A stretch of DNA of 64,000 bases, taken from Ponticaulis sp. (GTDB lineage Bacteria; Pseudomonadota; Alphaproteobacteria; Caulobacterales; Hyphomonadaceae). Positions 8,999-17,824 of this stretch are shown piece by piece (within the stretch, counting starts at the first letter, position 1; every line of letters begins with the position of its first letter). The position numbers and the translations under genes were made by a program. The DNA lies in the NCBI GenBank assembly GCA_002723155.1, contig PBNO01000002.1, forward strand, positions 1 to 64,000. Direction: 5' to 3'. The notes beneath the pieces are model-generated. The model did no database searches. It was given only the letters and a program-made list of their open reading frames with translations, and was not told where the DNA came from.

Positions 8999-9895
8999 TC
9001 AGGTCGGACGCAGCGCGCTTCGGCGCAAATGCCGGTCATGCCCGTAAGCATCCAGTGAAAACAGAATAACCGCGACAAGTATCAGCGAGAAGGTGACGAG
9101 GCGCAGAGATGTGAGCGTCTCACCGAACGCCAATGCCAGCAGAAACTGCATGGTTGGCCCCAGATACTGCATGATGCCAATCGTCGAGAATTTGAGGCGC
9201 TTCGCTGCGAGCGCAAAAAGAATAAGCGGAAACGCCGTAGCTGGACCCGCGAGCATCAGCATTAGCAGGTTTGGAATACTGCCACCGATCAGCGAACCGC
9301 CCTGCTGCGCCACGATAGCCAACCAGATCAGCGCGACCGGCAGCAGGAACAGCACTTCAAGCGTCAGCCCGACACGGCCATCCACCTGCACCTGCCGGCG
9401 AATATATCCATAGGTCGCGAAGCTGAAGCACAGAATAAGTGACACCCAGGGAAGACGGCCAAGCGCAATCGTCTCGACAATAACAGCTATCGCCGCAATA
9501 GAGACGGCAAACCATTGCAGGCGGCGCAGCTTCTCAGACAGGAACACCGCACCAATCGCGACATTTACAAGCGGGTTCAGAAAATACCCGAGGCTCGCCT
9601 CGATAATCCGGTCATTTGTAACGGCCCAGATATAGGTGAGCCAGTTTCCCGCAATCAGCGCCGAAGACAGAACCAGCCAGAGTGTGGACGGGCGCAGCAG
9701 CATTGCGAATATCTCATGGAATCGTCCGGCGACAATCAGCAGAAGCGCGCCGGTCGGCACGGACCAGACAACCCGGTGCGCGAGAATATCTGTCGGCGCG
9801 ATGTGATCGAGCAATTTCAGGTAAAGCGGAAGAAGCCCCCACATGAAATAGGCGCCAAGTCCAGACATAAAACCGAAGCGTTGGTCAGGTGACAT
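8999..9895 (-). CDS. rarD: RarD-type EamA/DMT transporter
   Basis: A 298-residue protein with about ten membrane helices. The N-terminus (GLGAYFMWGLLPLYLKLL, then ILAHRVVWSVP) is characteristic of the RarD branch of the drug/metabolite transporters, and NWLTYIWAVTNDRIIEASLGYF is the RarD signature further on. RarD was named for chloramphenicol sensitivity, but natural substrates are not well defined. It is monocistronic on the minus strand, convergent with the receiver gene. Confidence 0.93.
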   Translation of the reverse strand: MSPDQRFGFMSGLGAYFMWGLLPLYLKLLDHIAPTDILAHRVVWSVPTGALLLIVAGRFHEIFAMLLRPSTLWLVLSSALIAGNWLTYIWAVTNDRIIEASLGYFLNPLVNVAIGAVFLSEKLRRLQWFAVSIAAIAVIVETIALGRLPWVSLILCFSFATYGYIRRQVQVDGRVGLTLEVLFLLPVALIWLAIVAQQGGSLIGGSIPNLLMLMLAGPATAFPLILFALAAKRLKFSTIGIMQYLGPTMQFLLALAFGETLTSLRLVTFSLILVAVILFSLDAYGHDRHLRRSALRPT

Positions 9896-9984
9896 ATTTT
9901 AACTCCCTCCGCTCCGGTTAGACAGTTTCAACGCGCCAATACACCCGTTTCATGAGGCATGTCAGACAAAAAATTCCCGCCACA

Positions 9985-10017
9985 CAAAAATGTCGGCAGG
10001 ACCAGCCTGCCGACATT
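9985..10017 (-). terminator. rho-independent terminator after yghU
   Basis: A perfect 12-bp stem (AATGTCGGCAGG on one arm) with a short loop is followed on the minus strand by TTTTTG. It terminates the glutathione transferase gene that ends at 10045. Confidence 0.85.
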
Positions 10018-10044
10018 CCGTTTCAGCTCAAACTACAGAAAGGT

Positions 10045-10908
10045 TCAGCCCTGTAGCTTGTCCTGAGTTTTCGTATCAAAGTCGGACGCGTCATGACGCT
10101 CGTGCAGCTGGGAAGATGGCTCACCGAATGTGCGGTTCACCATACGCCCGCGCTTCACAGCAGGGCGCGCGCCCACCTCATCGGCCCAGCGAATGACGTG
10201 CTCGTACTCGTGCACGGAGAGGAACTCTTTGGCGTCATAAAGAACGCCCTTCGCCATCGCGCCATACCATGGCCAGATCGCCATATCCGCAATGGAGTAT
10301 TCGTCGCCCGCCATGAATTTGTTCTCTGCCAGATGACGGTTAAGCACATCCATCTGACGCTTCACTTCCATCGCAAAGCGGTTGATCGGATATTCCATCT
10401 TGAACGGCGCATAGGCATAGAAGTGCCCGAAGCCGCCACCCAGATATGGCGCTGAGCCCATCTGCCAGAACAGCCAGTTCATCGCTTCTGTCTTCGCGCC
10501 ATGTTCTTCGGGAACGAAGGCACCGAATTTATTTGCAAGGTAAAGAAGGATGGAAGCGGACTCAAACACACGCGTGCCGGTCGTCGTATCCAGCATGACC
10601 GGAATTTTCGAGTTCGGGTTCAGCTCAACATAGCCTGACGAAAACTGATCGCCTTCGCCGATGTTGATTAGCCAGGCATCGTACTCCGCATCAGAATACC
10701 CTGCCGCCAGAAGCTCTTCCAGCATGATGGTGACTTTCACGCCGTTCGGCGTACCGAGCGAATAGAGCTGGATGGGATGCTTGCCCTTTGGCAATTCCTT
10801 GTCGTGCGTCGGCCCTGCGATCGGACGATTGATGTTCGCAAAGCGACCGCCGCTTTCCGCATCCCAGGTCCACACCTTTGGTGGTACATATTCGTTTTGT
10901 TCAGCCAT
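10045..10908 (-). CDS. yghU: YghU-type glutathione S-transferase / disulfide-bond reductase
   Basis: The 287-residue product matches the length and order of Escherichia coli YghU, a GST-fold enzyme of the Nu class with disulfide-bond reductase and peroxidase activity. The N-terminal extension before the thioredoxin fold (PPKVWTWDAESGGRFANINRP) and the start of the fold (HPIQLYSLGTPNGVKVTIMLEEL) are diagnostic, followed by NPNSKIPVMLD and the helical C-terminal domain. The start at 10908 is fixed by an AGGAG ribosome-binding site nine bases upstream; a longer in-frame extension to 11118 has no support. It is flanked by terminators on both sides and is therefore a single-gene unit. Confidence 0.93.
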   Translation of the reverse strand: MAEQNEYVPPKVWTWDAESGGRFANINRPIAGPTHDKELPKGKHPIQLYSLGTPNGVKVTIMLEELLAAGYSDAEYDAWLINIGEGDQFSSGYVELNPNSKIPVMLDTTTGTRVFESASILLYLANKFGAFVPEEHGAKTEAMNWLFWQMGSAPYLGGGFGHFYAYAPFKMEYPINRFAMEVKRQMDVLNRHLAENKFMAGDEYSIADMAIWPWYGAMAKGVLYDAKEFLSVHEYEHVIRWADEVGARPAVKRGRMVNRTFGEPSSQLHERHDASDFDTKTQDKLQG

Positions 10909-11014
10909 TTCCCAGCTCCTTTTATTCGTCAGACCCTGATGCCCGTTTGCTCCACTCCATCTGGGAAAGCGGTCGCCCACATCAAGCCTGACCAGGTTCA
11001 ACTGAATGTGAGCA

Positions 11015-11052
11015 CAAAAAGAAAGGGCCGGCACGCTTTCACGTCCGGCCCT
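11015..11052 (-). terminator. rho-independent terminator after the 11075-11467 gene
   Basis: An 8-bp stem (AGGGCCGG / CCGGCCCT) with a 13-base loop is followed on the minus strand by TTTCTTTTT. It ends the transcript of the upstream small membrane protein. Confidence 0.8.
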
Positions 11053-11074
11053 GTTCGTCAGATGAGAATATGTA

Positions 11075-11467
11075 TCAGGAGCGCTGGATACGGTGGAGGC
11101 TGAGCTCCTCGATGCCAAACTCCGGATCCTGCGCTATACGGTGAAGCGCGAAGCCATTGAAGAAGCCGAATGCAGCAATGAAGAATGCTTCAAAGAGTGC
11201 AAGGTGGCCGATATCCATTTTGCCCGTAGCAATCGCTACGATGAACGCAGCATATACAGGCAGCATGAGATAGAATGCGTAGCGGCCAATCAGGCCTCCG
11301 CGTTCGGTGACTACCTTCCAGCAATCATCCTCTTTCTGGAGATAGCTGTCGTAAAAGATGGTTTTTCCGAGCGCTACCTTATCGGCAGAAACATCAGAAG
11401 GGGGGTCGTTGCGCCACTGGCTCGTAAAACGGCCAAAATGGATCGCATCCCAGATTTTTTTCAGCAT
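11075..11467 (-). CDS. small membrane protein of unknown function
   Basis: A 130-residue protein I do not recognise. The N-terminal 60 residues are soluble and charged (it opens LKKIWDAIHFGRFTSQW). Two hydrophobic helices follow, about residues 63-83 and 88-107, and the C-terminal 20 residues are charged again. It has its own terminator and a long AT-rich upstream region, so it appears to be transcribed alone. Nothing in the neighbourhood (yghU, asd) suggests a role. Confidence 0.75.
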   Translation of the reverse strand: MLKKIWDAIHFGRFTSQWRNDPPSDVSADKVALGKTIFYDSYLQKEDDCWKVVTERGGLIGRYAFYLMLPVYAAFIVAIATGKMDIGHLALFEAFFIAAFGFFNGFALHRIAQDPEFGIEELSLHRIQRS

Positions 11468-11825
11468 GGTGCGAACCTTATGTCTTATTTAGTCGTATAC
11501 CGGACCTATTTTTCGATCTCGAACACGCGTTGGATATGATAGTATCGCAAAACTGAGAAATTTCAATATCTAATTTTATTCAATTATTTCAGTGCAGAAC
11601 AAATTGTTAACTTATCATTTTTTAGTCCGTATAGAGACTAAATGTTAAACGACAGCATTTTTGACAGTTTCGTGACACTTTGAAAAAGCCTGATTGGAGA
11701 GCTCAATTTTGCGGAGTGGCAGATACAACACCGGAACGCGAAACGGGTTCCCATTCAGCTGCAAAAAATTTTGAGTTCGCCACGCTGTACACGGAACATT
11801 GCCCAGACACGCGATGCCGCCCACA
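11468..11825. other. AT-rich gene-free region between asd and a small membrane protein
   Basis: About 360 bases with no convincing gene. The part from 11540 to 11660 is clearly poorer in GC than the flanks and carries runs of A and T, fitting a promoter region for the minus-strand gene at 11075-11467. Short open frames here have no ribosome-binding site or family features. No tRNA or recognised RNA is visible. Confidence 0.6.
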
Positions 11826-11863
11826 GAAAAAGCCCCGCGACACGACATGCATCACGGGACTTT
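11826..11863 (-). terminator. rho-independent terminator after asd
   Basis: Read on the minus strand, an 11-bp stem (AAAGTCCCGTG pairing with CGCGGGGCTTT through two G-T wobbles) is followed by a T-run. It lies about 55 bases after the asd stop codon. Confidence 0.8.
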
Positions 11864-11916
11864 CCAAAAATGGAGTTTTTTTCCGAGACTGACCGACAGC
11901 CTCCGGCCAGACGGAC

Positions 11917-12975
11917 TTAAGCGTCAGCTGGTGGTGGTACCAAAGTCTTTTCAGGCTTGAGCACGCCGCGGTTCAGAAGCTCTTCAGCAATCTGAACGGC
12001 GTTGAGCGCAGCGCCCTTACGCAGATTATCAGACACACACCAGAACGCGATGCCATGCTCGACGGTCTTGTCGACACGGATACGGGAAATGAACGTCGCC
12101 CACTCACCCACGCACTCAATCGGCGTCACGTAATTCTCTTCGTCAGACTCGCGCTTGTCGACAACCATAATGCCCGGGCTTTCACGAAGCAGGTTACGGC
12201 ACTCCTCCTCAGTGAGCGCACCAGCAAGTTCCAGGTGAACCGCTTCGGCATGGCCGACAAAAGTTGGCACGCGTACACAGGTCGCAACGAGTTCGATGTC
12301 TTCATCGAGAATCTTCTTCGTCTCGACTTCCATCTTCCACTCTTCTTTTGTGCGACCGTCTTCCATGAAATCATCAATCTGCGGAATCACATTGAACGCG
12401 ATCTGCTTTGTGAATTCACGCGGCTCGGCTTCCTGATTGACGTAAATGCCCTTGGTCTGATTCCAGAGCTCATCCATCGCATCACGGCCAGCACCGGATG
12501 TGGACTGATACGTGGAAACAACGACACGCTCGATACCAACGCGGTCGTGGATCGGCTTCAGCGCAACAACCAGCTGCGCCGTTGAGCAGTTCGGATTGGC
12601 GATGATATTCTTCTCGTCATATCCCATCACTGCGTCCGCGTTTACTTCCGGAACAACCAGCGGCACGAGCGGATCCATCCGAAAAGCGGACGAGTTGTCG
12701 ATAACGATACAATCCTGCAGCGCGATCTTCGGCGCCCATTCGAGCGCGACAGAACCGCCAGCAGACATGAAACACAGATCGACCGTTGAGAAGTCAAACT
12801 GCTCAATATCATGACACTTCAGCTCACGATCGCCGTAAGAGACGGTACGACCGATTGATTTACGCGATGCAACCGCGAAAACCTCGTCAGAAGGGAACAG
12901 ACGCTCTTCAAGAATGTTGAGCATTTCCTGGCCCACATTACCCGTGGCGCCTACGACAGCTACTCGCAAAGCCAT
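11917..12975 (-). CDS. asd: aspartate-semialdehyde dehydrogenase
   Basis: Asd reduces aspartyl phosphate to aspartate semialdehyde, the branch point for lysine/diaminopimelate, threonine and methionine. The 352-residue protein has the N-terminal NADP-binding motif VAVVGATGNVGQEML, the catalytic Cys130 in NPNCSTAQLV, and the SGAGRDAM section typical of this enzyme. It is preceded by about 120 bases and stands alone, with its own terminator. Confidence 0.97.
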   Translation of the reverse strand: MALRVAVVGATGNVGQEMLNILEERLFPSDEVFAVASRKSIGRTVSYGDRELKCHDIEQFDFSTVDLCFMSAGGSVALEWAPKIALQDCIVIDNSSAFRMDPLVPLVVPEVNADAVMGYDEKNIIANPNCSTAQLVVALKPIHDRVGIERVVVSTYQSTSGAGRDAMDELWNQTKGIYVNQEAEPREFTKQIAFNVIPQIDDFMEDGRTKEEWKMEVETKKILDEDIELVATCVRVPTFVGHAEAVHLELAGALTEEECRNLLRESPGIMVVDKRESDEENYVTPIECVGEWATFISRIRVDKTVEHGIAFWCVSDNLRKGAALNAVQIAEELLNRGVLKPEKTLVPPPADA

Positions 12976-13099
12976 GTTAACTGATCCCTGTTTTGAAAGT
13001 GGAGAGCGCGTGGATTACAGGATTTTCGCCGCAATGCAAAATACTCTTGATCAAACGCCCCTTAATAATGTTATCCCTAGCGCCTGACAGGAGACCGGA

Positions 13100-13477
13100 A
13101 TGGAAAGCCTAGAAAGCCTCGTAGAGCGCTATGTCGATTGCTATAACCGCGTCGATGTGGAGGGCATGCTGGAGTGCGTTACAGACGACGTCGAGTTCGA
13201 AAACATTTCCAACTCCGGCCAATCCATGCAGCTGCAGGGAAAGGAAGCCCTCGCACAGGTGGCATCCGCCAGCTCGCAGGCCTTTTCCTTTCGTCGCCAG
13301 CGCGTCCTCAGCCTGATCTGCACCGAAGACAAAGCCGCAGCAGAAGTCCAGTTCAAGGGCATTGCGGCGCTAGATCTTCCTAACGGTGTCATGCAGGGCC
13401 AGAGCGTCGATATTCGCGGCGCCAGCTTCTTTGAAGCACGCGACGGGCTTATCTCGCGCATTGTCGATTATTCCTGA
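13100..13477 (+). CDS. SnoaL-like (NTF2-fold) small protein
   Basis: A 125-residue protein with the features of the NTF2-like/SnoaL superfamily. An N-terminal helix contains VERYVDCYNRVDVEGML, followed by the characteristic VTDDVEFEN strand and a curved-sheet region ending FFEARDGLISRIVDYS. Members range from polyketide cyclases and steroid isomerases to binding proteins, so no reaction can be assigned. The ATG is preceded by GGAG at a normal distance. It diverges from asd and precedes a secreted metallopeptidase, with no obvious functional link. Confidence 0.85.
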   Translation: MESLESLVERYVDCYNRVDVEGMLECVTDDVEFENISNSGQSMQLQGKEALAQVASASSQAFSFRRQRVLSLICTEDKAAAEVQFKGIAALDLPNGVMQGQSVDIRGASFFEARDGLISRIVDYS

Positions 13478-13571
13478 GCACTTACTCCGGCAAAAACAGC
13501 CCCGCAAATCGCTTCAATTCACTAGAATTTGCACCGTATTAACGGTGACACGCGAGATGTATTCGGACTAA

Positions 13572-13593
13572 CCTGTTGCCTCGCGGCAGCAGG
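13572..13593 (+). promoter_or_regulatory. stem-loop in the 5' leader of the metallopeptidase gene
   Basis: A 9-bp stem with one wobble pair (CCTGTTGCC / GGCAGCAGG) and a TCGC tetraloop lies about 35 bases before the start codon at 13628. No T-run follows, so it is more likely an mRNA leader structure than a terminator. It could influence stability or translation of the lipoprotein mRNA. Confidence 0.4.
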
Positions 13594-13627
13594 CCGCAAT
13601 GTGTTTTACGAATAAGGTTGGTTTGGC

Positions 13628-15316
13628 ATGGTCAGTAAATTCAAAGCCGTAAGCTACGTCGCTCTTGCAGCAGCTATGCTGACCGTTACGGCATGTAGCG
13701 GCGGTGGTGGCGGCAGCAGCCCGACACCAACTCCAACGCCGACGCCTACACCATCTTCGCCGCCTCCTCCACCACCGCCTCCGCCGCCACCTCCTCCGCC
13801 GCCTCCGAGCTCGGTGACAATTTCTGGTACGATTACGTATGACAGTGTTCCGCATAATCCGACGACGAGCGGCCTGAACTACAACGCGACAGTGCCGCTG
13901 CCAGCGCGCGGCGTGACAGTTCAGCTCCTCAACGGCTCGGGAAGCGTTCTGGACACCACCAAGACCGATGCGACGGGCGATTACTCTTTCAGCGTAGCTT
14001 CAGAGACGAACGTTCGCGTTCGCGCACGCGCCGAGATTGTAGAAACAGGCACGCCGGGCTGGGATGTCAGCGTCACTGACAACACTAATGGCAATGCGCT
14101 CTATGTGCTGTCAGGTTCTCTTACGTCATCCGGCACAGCGGACTCTACCCGTGAGCTCCACGCGGCCTCCGGCTGGGGCGGCACATCGTACACCAGCACA
14201 CGCGCCGCTGCGCCGTTCGCAATCCTCGATCCGCTCTATGATGCTGTGAACGAAGTAACCACTGCCGATCCGACAGCTGTCCTGCCGCCAATCGAGCTTC
14301 GCTGGAGCACAGATAACCGCGCCGTTCGAGGAGATCTCACGATCGGCGAAATCGGCACCTCATTCTACAATGGCACAGCGATTTATATTCTGGGTGATGA
14401 AAACGCCGATACCGATGAGTATGACAGCAGCGTCGTCGTCCACGAATGGGGCCATTATCTCGAAGACAATGTCAGCCGGTCTGACAGCATGGGGGGCAGC
14501 CACAGCCCTGATCAGTATCTGGACCCGCGAATAGCCTGGGGCGAAGGCTTTGCGAACGCCTTCTCAGGCATCATTCTGCAAGACCCGGTATATCGAGACA
14601 GCGGAGGCGCGCAGCAAGCGGGCGGCTTCGGCATCAATATGGAAAATCGGCCATCAGCCAATCCGGGCTGGTATAACGAGCTGACCGTCCAGAAAGTCGT
14701 CTATGATATCTGGGACAGTAATTCTGACGGCGCAGACAATCTGAGTCTCGGCTTCGCGCCAATTTATTCGGTCCTGACATCCTCATCCTATACCGGGTCA
14801 GAATACTTCATCACGATCTTCAACTTCCTGGATGAACTGGCATCGCAAAATCCGGGGGCTGCAGCCCAGATCACGGCTATCGCAAACGACCAATCCATAA
14901 ACGGCACCGGCCATAACGGCGCTGGCGAAACCAATTCCGGCAATTATGCAAACGCTCTGCCGGTGTATCAGGAAATCACGCCGGGCCAGACCACACAGGT
15001 CTGCTCCACAGACCTGAACGGCAGCTTCAACAAGCTGGGCAATCGTGACCTTGTGACCGTGACCTTCCCAAGTGCCGGCACACACACAATCACCATGTCG
15101 CGTGTATCCGGCCCGTCAGGCACAGATCCTGATTTCTACATTTATCGGGACGGCGCTCTGACAGCGCGCTCTGAATCAGCTGCTGCAGATACAGAGACCT
15201 ACACAGGCGCCTTCCAGGCGGACACCTATGCATTCGATACGTATGACTTTGTCTATGTAGATGGCGGCAGCACCTATACCGGTGAAATCTGCTTCGATTT
15301 CAGCGTCTCAAACTAA
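13628..15316 (+). CDS. secreted lipoprotein zinc metallopeptidase with poly-proline linker
   Basis: A 562-residue surface or periplasmic lipoprotein. The signal ends in a lipobox (TVTACS, Cys about residue 23). A Gly/Ser and Thr-Pro spacer follows, then a run of about 16 prolines around residues 42-60. Next comes a carboxypeptidase-regulatory-like beta domain (SVTISGTITYD to about residue 120) and a catalytic section with HEWGH at residues 272-276 and a downstream GEGFAN (Glu306), the layout of a gluzincin zinc site. The C-terminal 110 residues look like a pre-peptidase C-terminal domain (DPDFYIYRDG). I cannot assign a named peptidase family. A second lipoprotein gene follows after 14 bases, suggesting a two-gene unit. 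Confidence 0.85.
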   Translation: MVSKFKAVSYVALAAAMLTVTACSGGGGGSSPTPTPTPTPTPSSPPPPPPPPPPPPPPPPSSVTISGTITYDSVPHNPTTSGLNYNATVPLPARGVTVQLLNGSGSVLDTTKTDATGDYSFSVASETNVRVRARAEIVETGTPGWDVSVTDNTNGNALYVLSGSLTSSGTADSTRELHAASGWGGTSYTSTRAAAPFAILDPLYDAVNEVTTADPTAVLPPIELRWSTDNRAVRGDLTIGEIGTSFYNGTAIYILGDENADTDEYDSSVVVHEWGHYLEDNVSRSDSMGGSHSPDQYLDPRIAWGEGFANAFSGIILQDPVYRDSGGAQQAGGFGINMENRPSANPGWYNELTVQKVVYDIWDSNSDGADNLSLGFAPIYSVLTSSSYTGSEYFITIFNFLDELASQNPGAAAQITAIANDQSINGTGHNGAGETNSGNYANALPVYQEITPGQTTQVCSTDLNGSFNKLGNRDLVTVTFPSAGTHTITMSRVSGPSGTDPDFYIYRDGALTARSESAAADTETYTGAFQADTYAFDTYDFVYVDGGSTYTGEICFDFSVSN

Positions 15317-15330
15317 GGCGGAGACCCACA

Positions 15331-15882
15331 ATGTTCTTTGAGAAAACACCAATGATCCTCGCCGCCTCGCTTCTGGCTGCTGCGGCCTGCTCTTCACAGA
15401 CGTCCGCGACCACGACAGCGGCGACCGAAGGGGCACACGGCCCGGGTGATTACACCAAGCCGGGCCCTGCGCTGGAGATGAGCCATTCCTATGACGGCCA
15501 GTCAGACAGCTTCTCGTCTGAAAACTTCACCGTGACCGTCACCGACGGATACGAAGACGGCACGCTGACAGTCATCATCGATGCGCCTGAGGCTCTGAAC
15601 TTCTTCTCAACGCAGGAATTCACCTTCGACATGTCGGACGATGCACCGCACACAATGCCAGTCGACTTCTCCGCACGCGAAGATGGCCGCTACTATCTGA
15701 ACGTTATTATGCACGCCGACCTCGGCAATGATGAAGTTCAGTCGTCTGTTGCGTCCATCGCGATTCCGGTTGGCACGGGTGAGGCCGTCGCGTTCACACC
15801 AGAGCACGAAACAACCCTCACACCGGACGGCGAAACCGTCATCGAGATGGAAGCCGAGGAAACCATCTCAACGGGCGAATAA
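15331..15882 (+). CDS. partner lipoprotein of the metallopeptidase
   Basis: A 183-residue lipoprotein (lipobox LAAAACSS, Cys about residue 20) of unknown family. The mature part is acidic, Thr-rich and predicted to be beta-rich. Its central section (DDAPHTMPVDFSAREDGRYY) resembles an immunoglobulin-like sandwich. It starts 14 bases behind the metallopeptidase gene with a GGCGGAGA ribosome-binding site, so the two are almost certainly co-expressed; a chaperone, inhibitor or surface-anchoring role is possible but not shown. Its stop lies two bases from the convergent SGNH gene. Confidence 0.75.
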   Translation: MFFEKTPMILAASLLAAAACSSQTSATTTAATEGAHGPGDYTKPGPALEMSHSYDGQSDSFSSENFTVTVTDGYEDGTLTVIIDAPEALNFFSTQEFTFDMSDDAPHTMPVDFSAREDGRYYLNVIMHADLGNDEVQSSVASIAIPVGTGEAVAFTPEHETTLTPDGETVIEMEAEETISTGE

Positions 15883-15884
15883 GC

Positions 15885-16799
15885 CTAGTCCGCTGCGTCC
15901 AGTTCAAACTGGTCGATAAAGGCCTCCGCCAGCAACTCATGCACGGCGGAGGTTTTATGCGCCCCATCATGATTAATGAGGCCAGTGCAATCCTCATTCG
16001 AGACGCAATAGCCCGCTTCGCTGTCATCATACGCCGCAAAGCCGTGAGCCTCAGCGTTGTCAGCGATCTCACGGATGACCGCATATGTATCAAACAGCTC
16101 AATATCGGCTTCGAGCGCTTCGTCCAGCTCTGATACCAGCGCCCTGATCGCGATATTCATCTGACGCCCCGCCGCATCATTGCGCGCGGCCTCATCTGGC
16201 TCCTCTTCCGGTCTGTTATGATCGGAAAGCACGGGCCGCGGCGTGCGCGTCCCCACAACAATCTGCTCAGCTCCGAGCGCATCGAGTTGCGTCACGACAT
16301 AGCGAAGGTTTTGAACGACGCCATCAACCGCCTCATCGATTGCAGCCTGATCGTTCTTGTCGATTAGCGCAATGTCGTTAGAGCCCGCAATCACAGTATA
16401 AAGCGCCACAGGATCTGCCGGATATCCGCCCAGAAACGCTTCAAACTCAGCAAGCTGAGCGAGCGTACCCGTCTCCATGACATCAGGCAGACCGCGATAG
16501 CCGACAATGTTCAACGCGCCACTCGTTGCGCCGCCCCATGAGAAGTTCAGCTGGGAGACACCCAGTTCGCGCACAAGGAATTCCGGCAGGATCGCACCGT
16601 TAGACGAGCGACCCGCAATCGTGCTCGGAGGAGGACGAATACCGTCGCCGCCAGCGCCGCCTGTCGCCTCAGAATTCACGCGGCCAACATCCAGATTGCT
16701 ATCGCCAAAGAATATAAGCTGCGTTACCTCTCCGGCATGCGCCGACACAGGCAAACAGATCAGCGCAGCCGCGCTGACGAGCCCCTTGAATACGCGCAT
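15885..16799 (-). CDS. secreted SGNH/GDSL-family hydrolase
   Basis: A 304-residue exported esterase/lipase-type protein. After a signal peptide (LVSAAALICLPVSAHAGE) comes the block I motif FFGDSNLDVGR with the nucleophile Ser, then a Gly-rich block II (LNFSWGGATSG), GSND (block III oxyanion Asn) and, near the C-terminus, the sequence NHDGAHKTSAVH, which supplies Asp and His of block V. The arrangement resembles the passenger domains of GDSL autotransporters, but no beta-barrel domain follows. The start at 16799 is supported by a GGAGG site; an in-frame extension upstream is not. Substrate unknown. Confidence 0.88.
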   Translation of the reverse strand: MRVFKGLVSAAALICLPVSAHAGEVTQLIFFGDSNLDVGRVNSEATGGAGGDGIRPPPSTIAGRSSNGAILPEFLVRELGVSQLNFSWGGATSGALNIVGYRGLPDVMETGTLAQLAEFEAFLGGYPADPVALYTVIAGSNDIALIDKNDQAAIDEAVDGVVQNLRYVVTQLDALGAEQIVVGTRTPRPVLSDHNRPEEEPDEAARNDAAGRQMNIAIRALVSELDEALEADIELFDTYAVIREIADNAEAHGFAAYDDSEAGYCVSNEDCTGLINHDGAHKTSAVHELLAEAFIDQFELDAAD

Positions 16800-16865
16800 A
16801 TGCGCCTCCTCCCTATTATTATGTGAGCGCACTATGACAAAGTGCGCGGGAGCAGACCAGAGGCG

Positions 16866-17726
16866 CTAAAGCTCAGTTTCGGGCTTTTTCCGCATATGTA
16901 CGAAAGCGACCAGAACGAAGCTGATAATCATCAGAAGATACCAGGCACCGAGCTTTTGCAGGGACACCATATGCCACTCAACCTCCTGGCCCGGATAGCT
17001 CCAGGCACGGGCAAAGGTCGCGATATTCTCTGCAAACCAAATAAACAGCGCGACAAGCAACAGCCCGATGAAAAGCGGCATAGGGCGGTGTTTCTGATCC
17101 GGTCTGAACCAGATGACGCTCGGCCCATAAATCAGCACGCTCACCACATAGAGGCCAATCCGGCCATCGACCGTGAAATGATGGGTGAAGAAGTTGATAT
17201 AGACCGTGAGCGCCACAAGCCCCTGCACCCAAAGCGGCGGAAACCGGTCAAACCGGAAATCGAAAATACGCCAGACCCGCGCAATGTAAGACCCGACGCA
17301 GGCATACATGAAACCGGAAAACAGCGGCACACCGCCTATGCGGAAGAAGGCCGGCTCCGGATATACCCATGAGCCCATCTCGGTTTTGAAAACCTCCATG
17401 AGCGTGCCCACCACGTGAAAGACGAAGATGACCTTAGCCTCTTCAAGGCTTTCCAACCCCGAGATCAGCATTCCGATCTGGATCGCAAGTGCGCAGAGGA
17501 AGATGAAATCGAACCGGCCGATCGGCGCATCATCCGGATAGAAGAGATATGTGCCCATCAGAAGCACCAGCATCGCGCCGCCAAACAGGCAGGCCCAGGC
17601 CTGCTTTATGCCGAAAGAGAGGAACTCATAGGCGCCAAGGCTCCACGGCCCTTTCACCCATTTAGCGCGCAGACTGACATGCGCGTCATGCAAGCGCTCT
17701 CTCATGGATTTATAGGCTGGCTTCAT
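16866..17726 (-). CDS. DUF817 family membrane protein
   Basis: A 286-residue integral membrane protein with about eight helices. The order of conserved sections (LGAYEFLSFGIKQAWACLFG, LESLEEAKVIFVFHVVGT, EMGSWVYPEP, PLFSGFMYACVGSYIARVWR) matches the DUF817 family, related to Bacillus YoaT. The function of the family is unknown; the conserved acidic and aromatic residues within helices hint at a transporter or membrane enzyme. It follows the SGNH hydrolase start by 66 bases on the same strand and may be co-transcribed with it. Confidence 0.88.
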   Translation of the reverse strand: MKPAYKSMRERLHDAHVSLRAKWVKGPWSLGAYEFLSFGIKQAWACLFGGAMLVLLMGTYLFYPDDAPIGRFDFIFLCALAIQIGMLISGLESLEEAKVIFVFHVVGTLMEVFKTEMGSWVYPEPAFFRIGGVPLFSGFMYACVGSYIARVWRIFDFRFDRFPPLWVQGLVALTVYINFFTHHFTVDGRIGLYVVSVLIYGPSVIWFRPDQKHRPMPLFIGLLLVALFIWFAENIATFARAWSYPGQEVEWHMVSLQKLGAWYLLMIISFVLVAFVHMRKKPETEL

Positions 17727-17779
17727 GCGTCCGGTCCCCTCACGTGACTAGTCTAGCCTGTGCCTTGAATTGCGGACAG

Positions 17780-17803
17780 AAAAAAGGCGGCCAGGTGGCC
17801 GCC
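17780..17803 (-). terminator. rho-independent terminator after the XRE regulator gene
   Basis: A perfect 8-bp stem (GGCGGCCA / TGGCCGCC) is followed on the minus strand by six T residues. It ends the transcript of the genes at 17825-18570. Confidence 0.9.
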
Positions 17804-17824
17804 CATTGATTATTTGAGGCTGCA

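Noticed and set aside
11645-11892. Small frames on both strands before the asd terminator
   Set aside because: They overlap the terminator hairpin and AT-rich promoter region and show no coding signal.
13742-13805. Poly-proline codon run as a possible sequencing error or frameshift
   Set aside because: The frame stays open on both sides and the lipobox and catalytic parts are in the same frame, so it is a real spacer.
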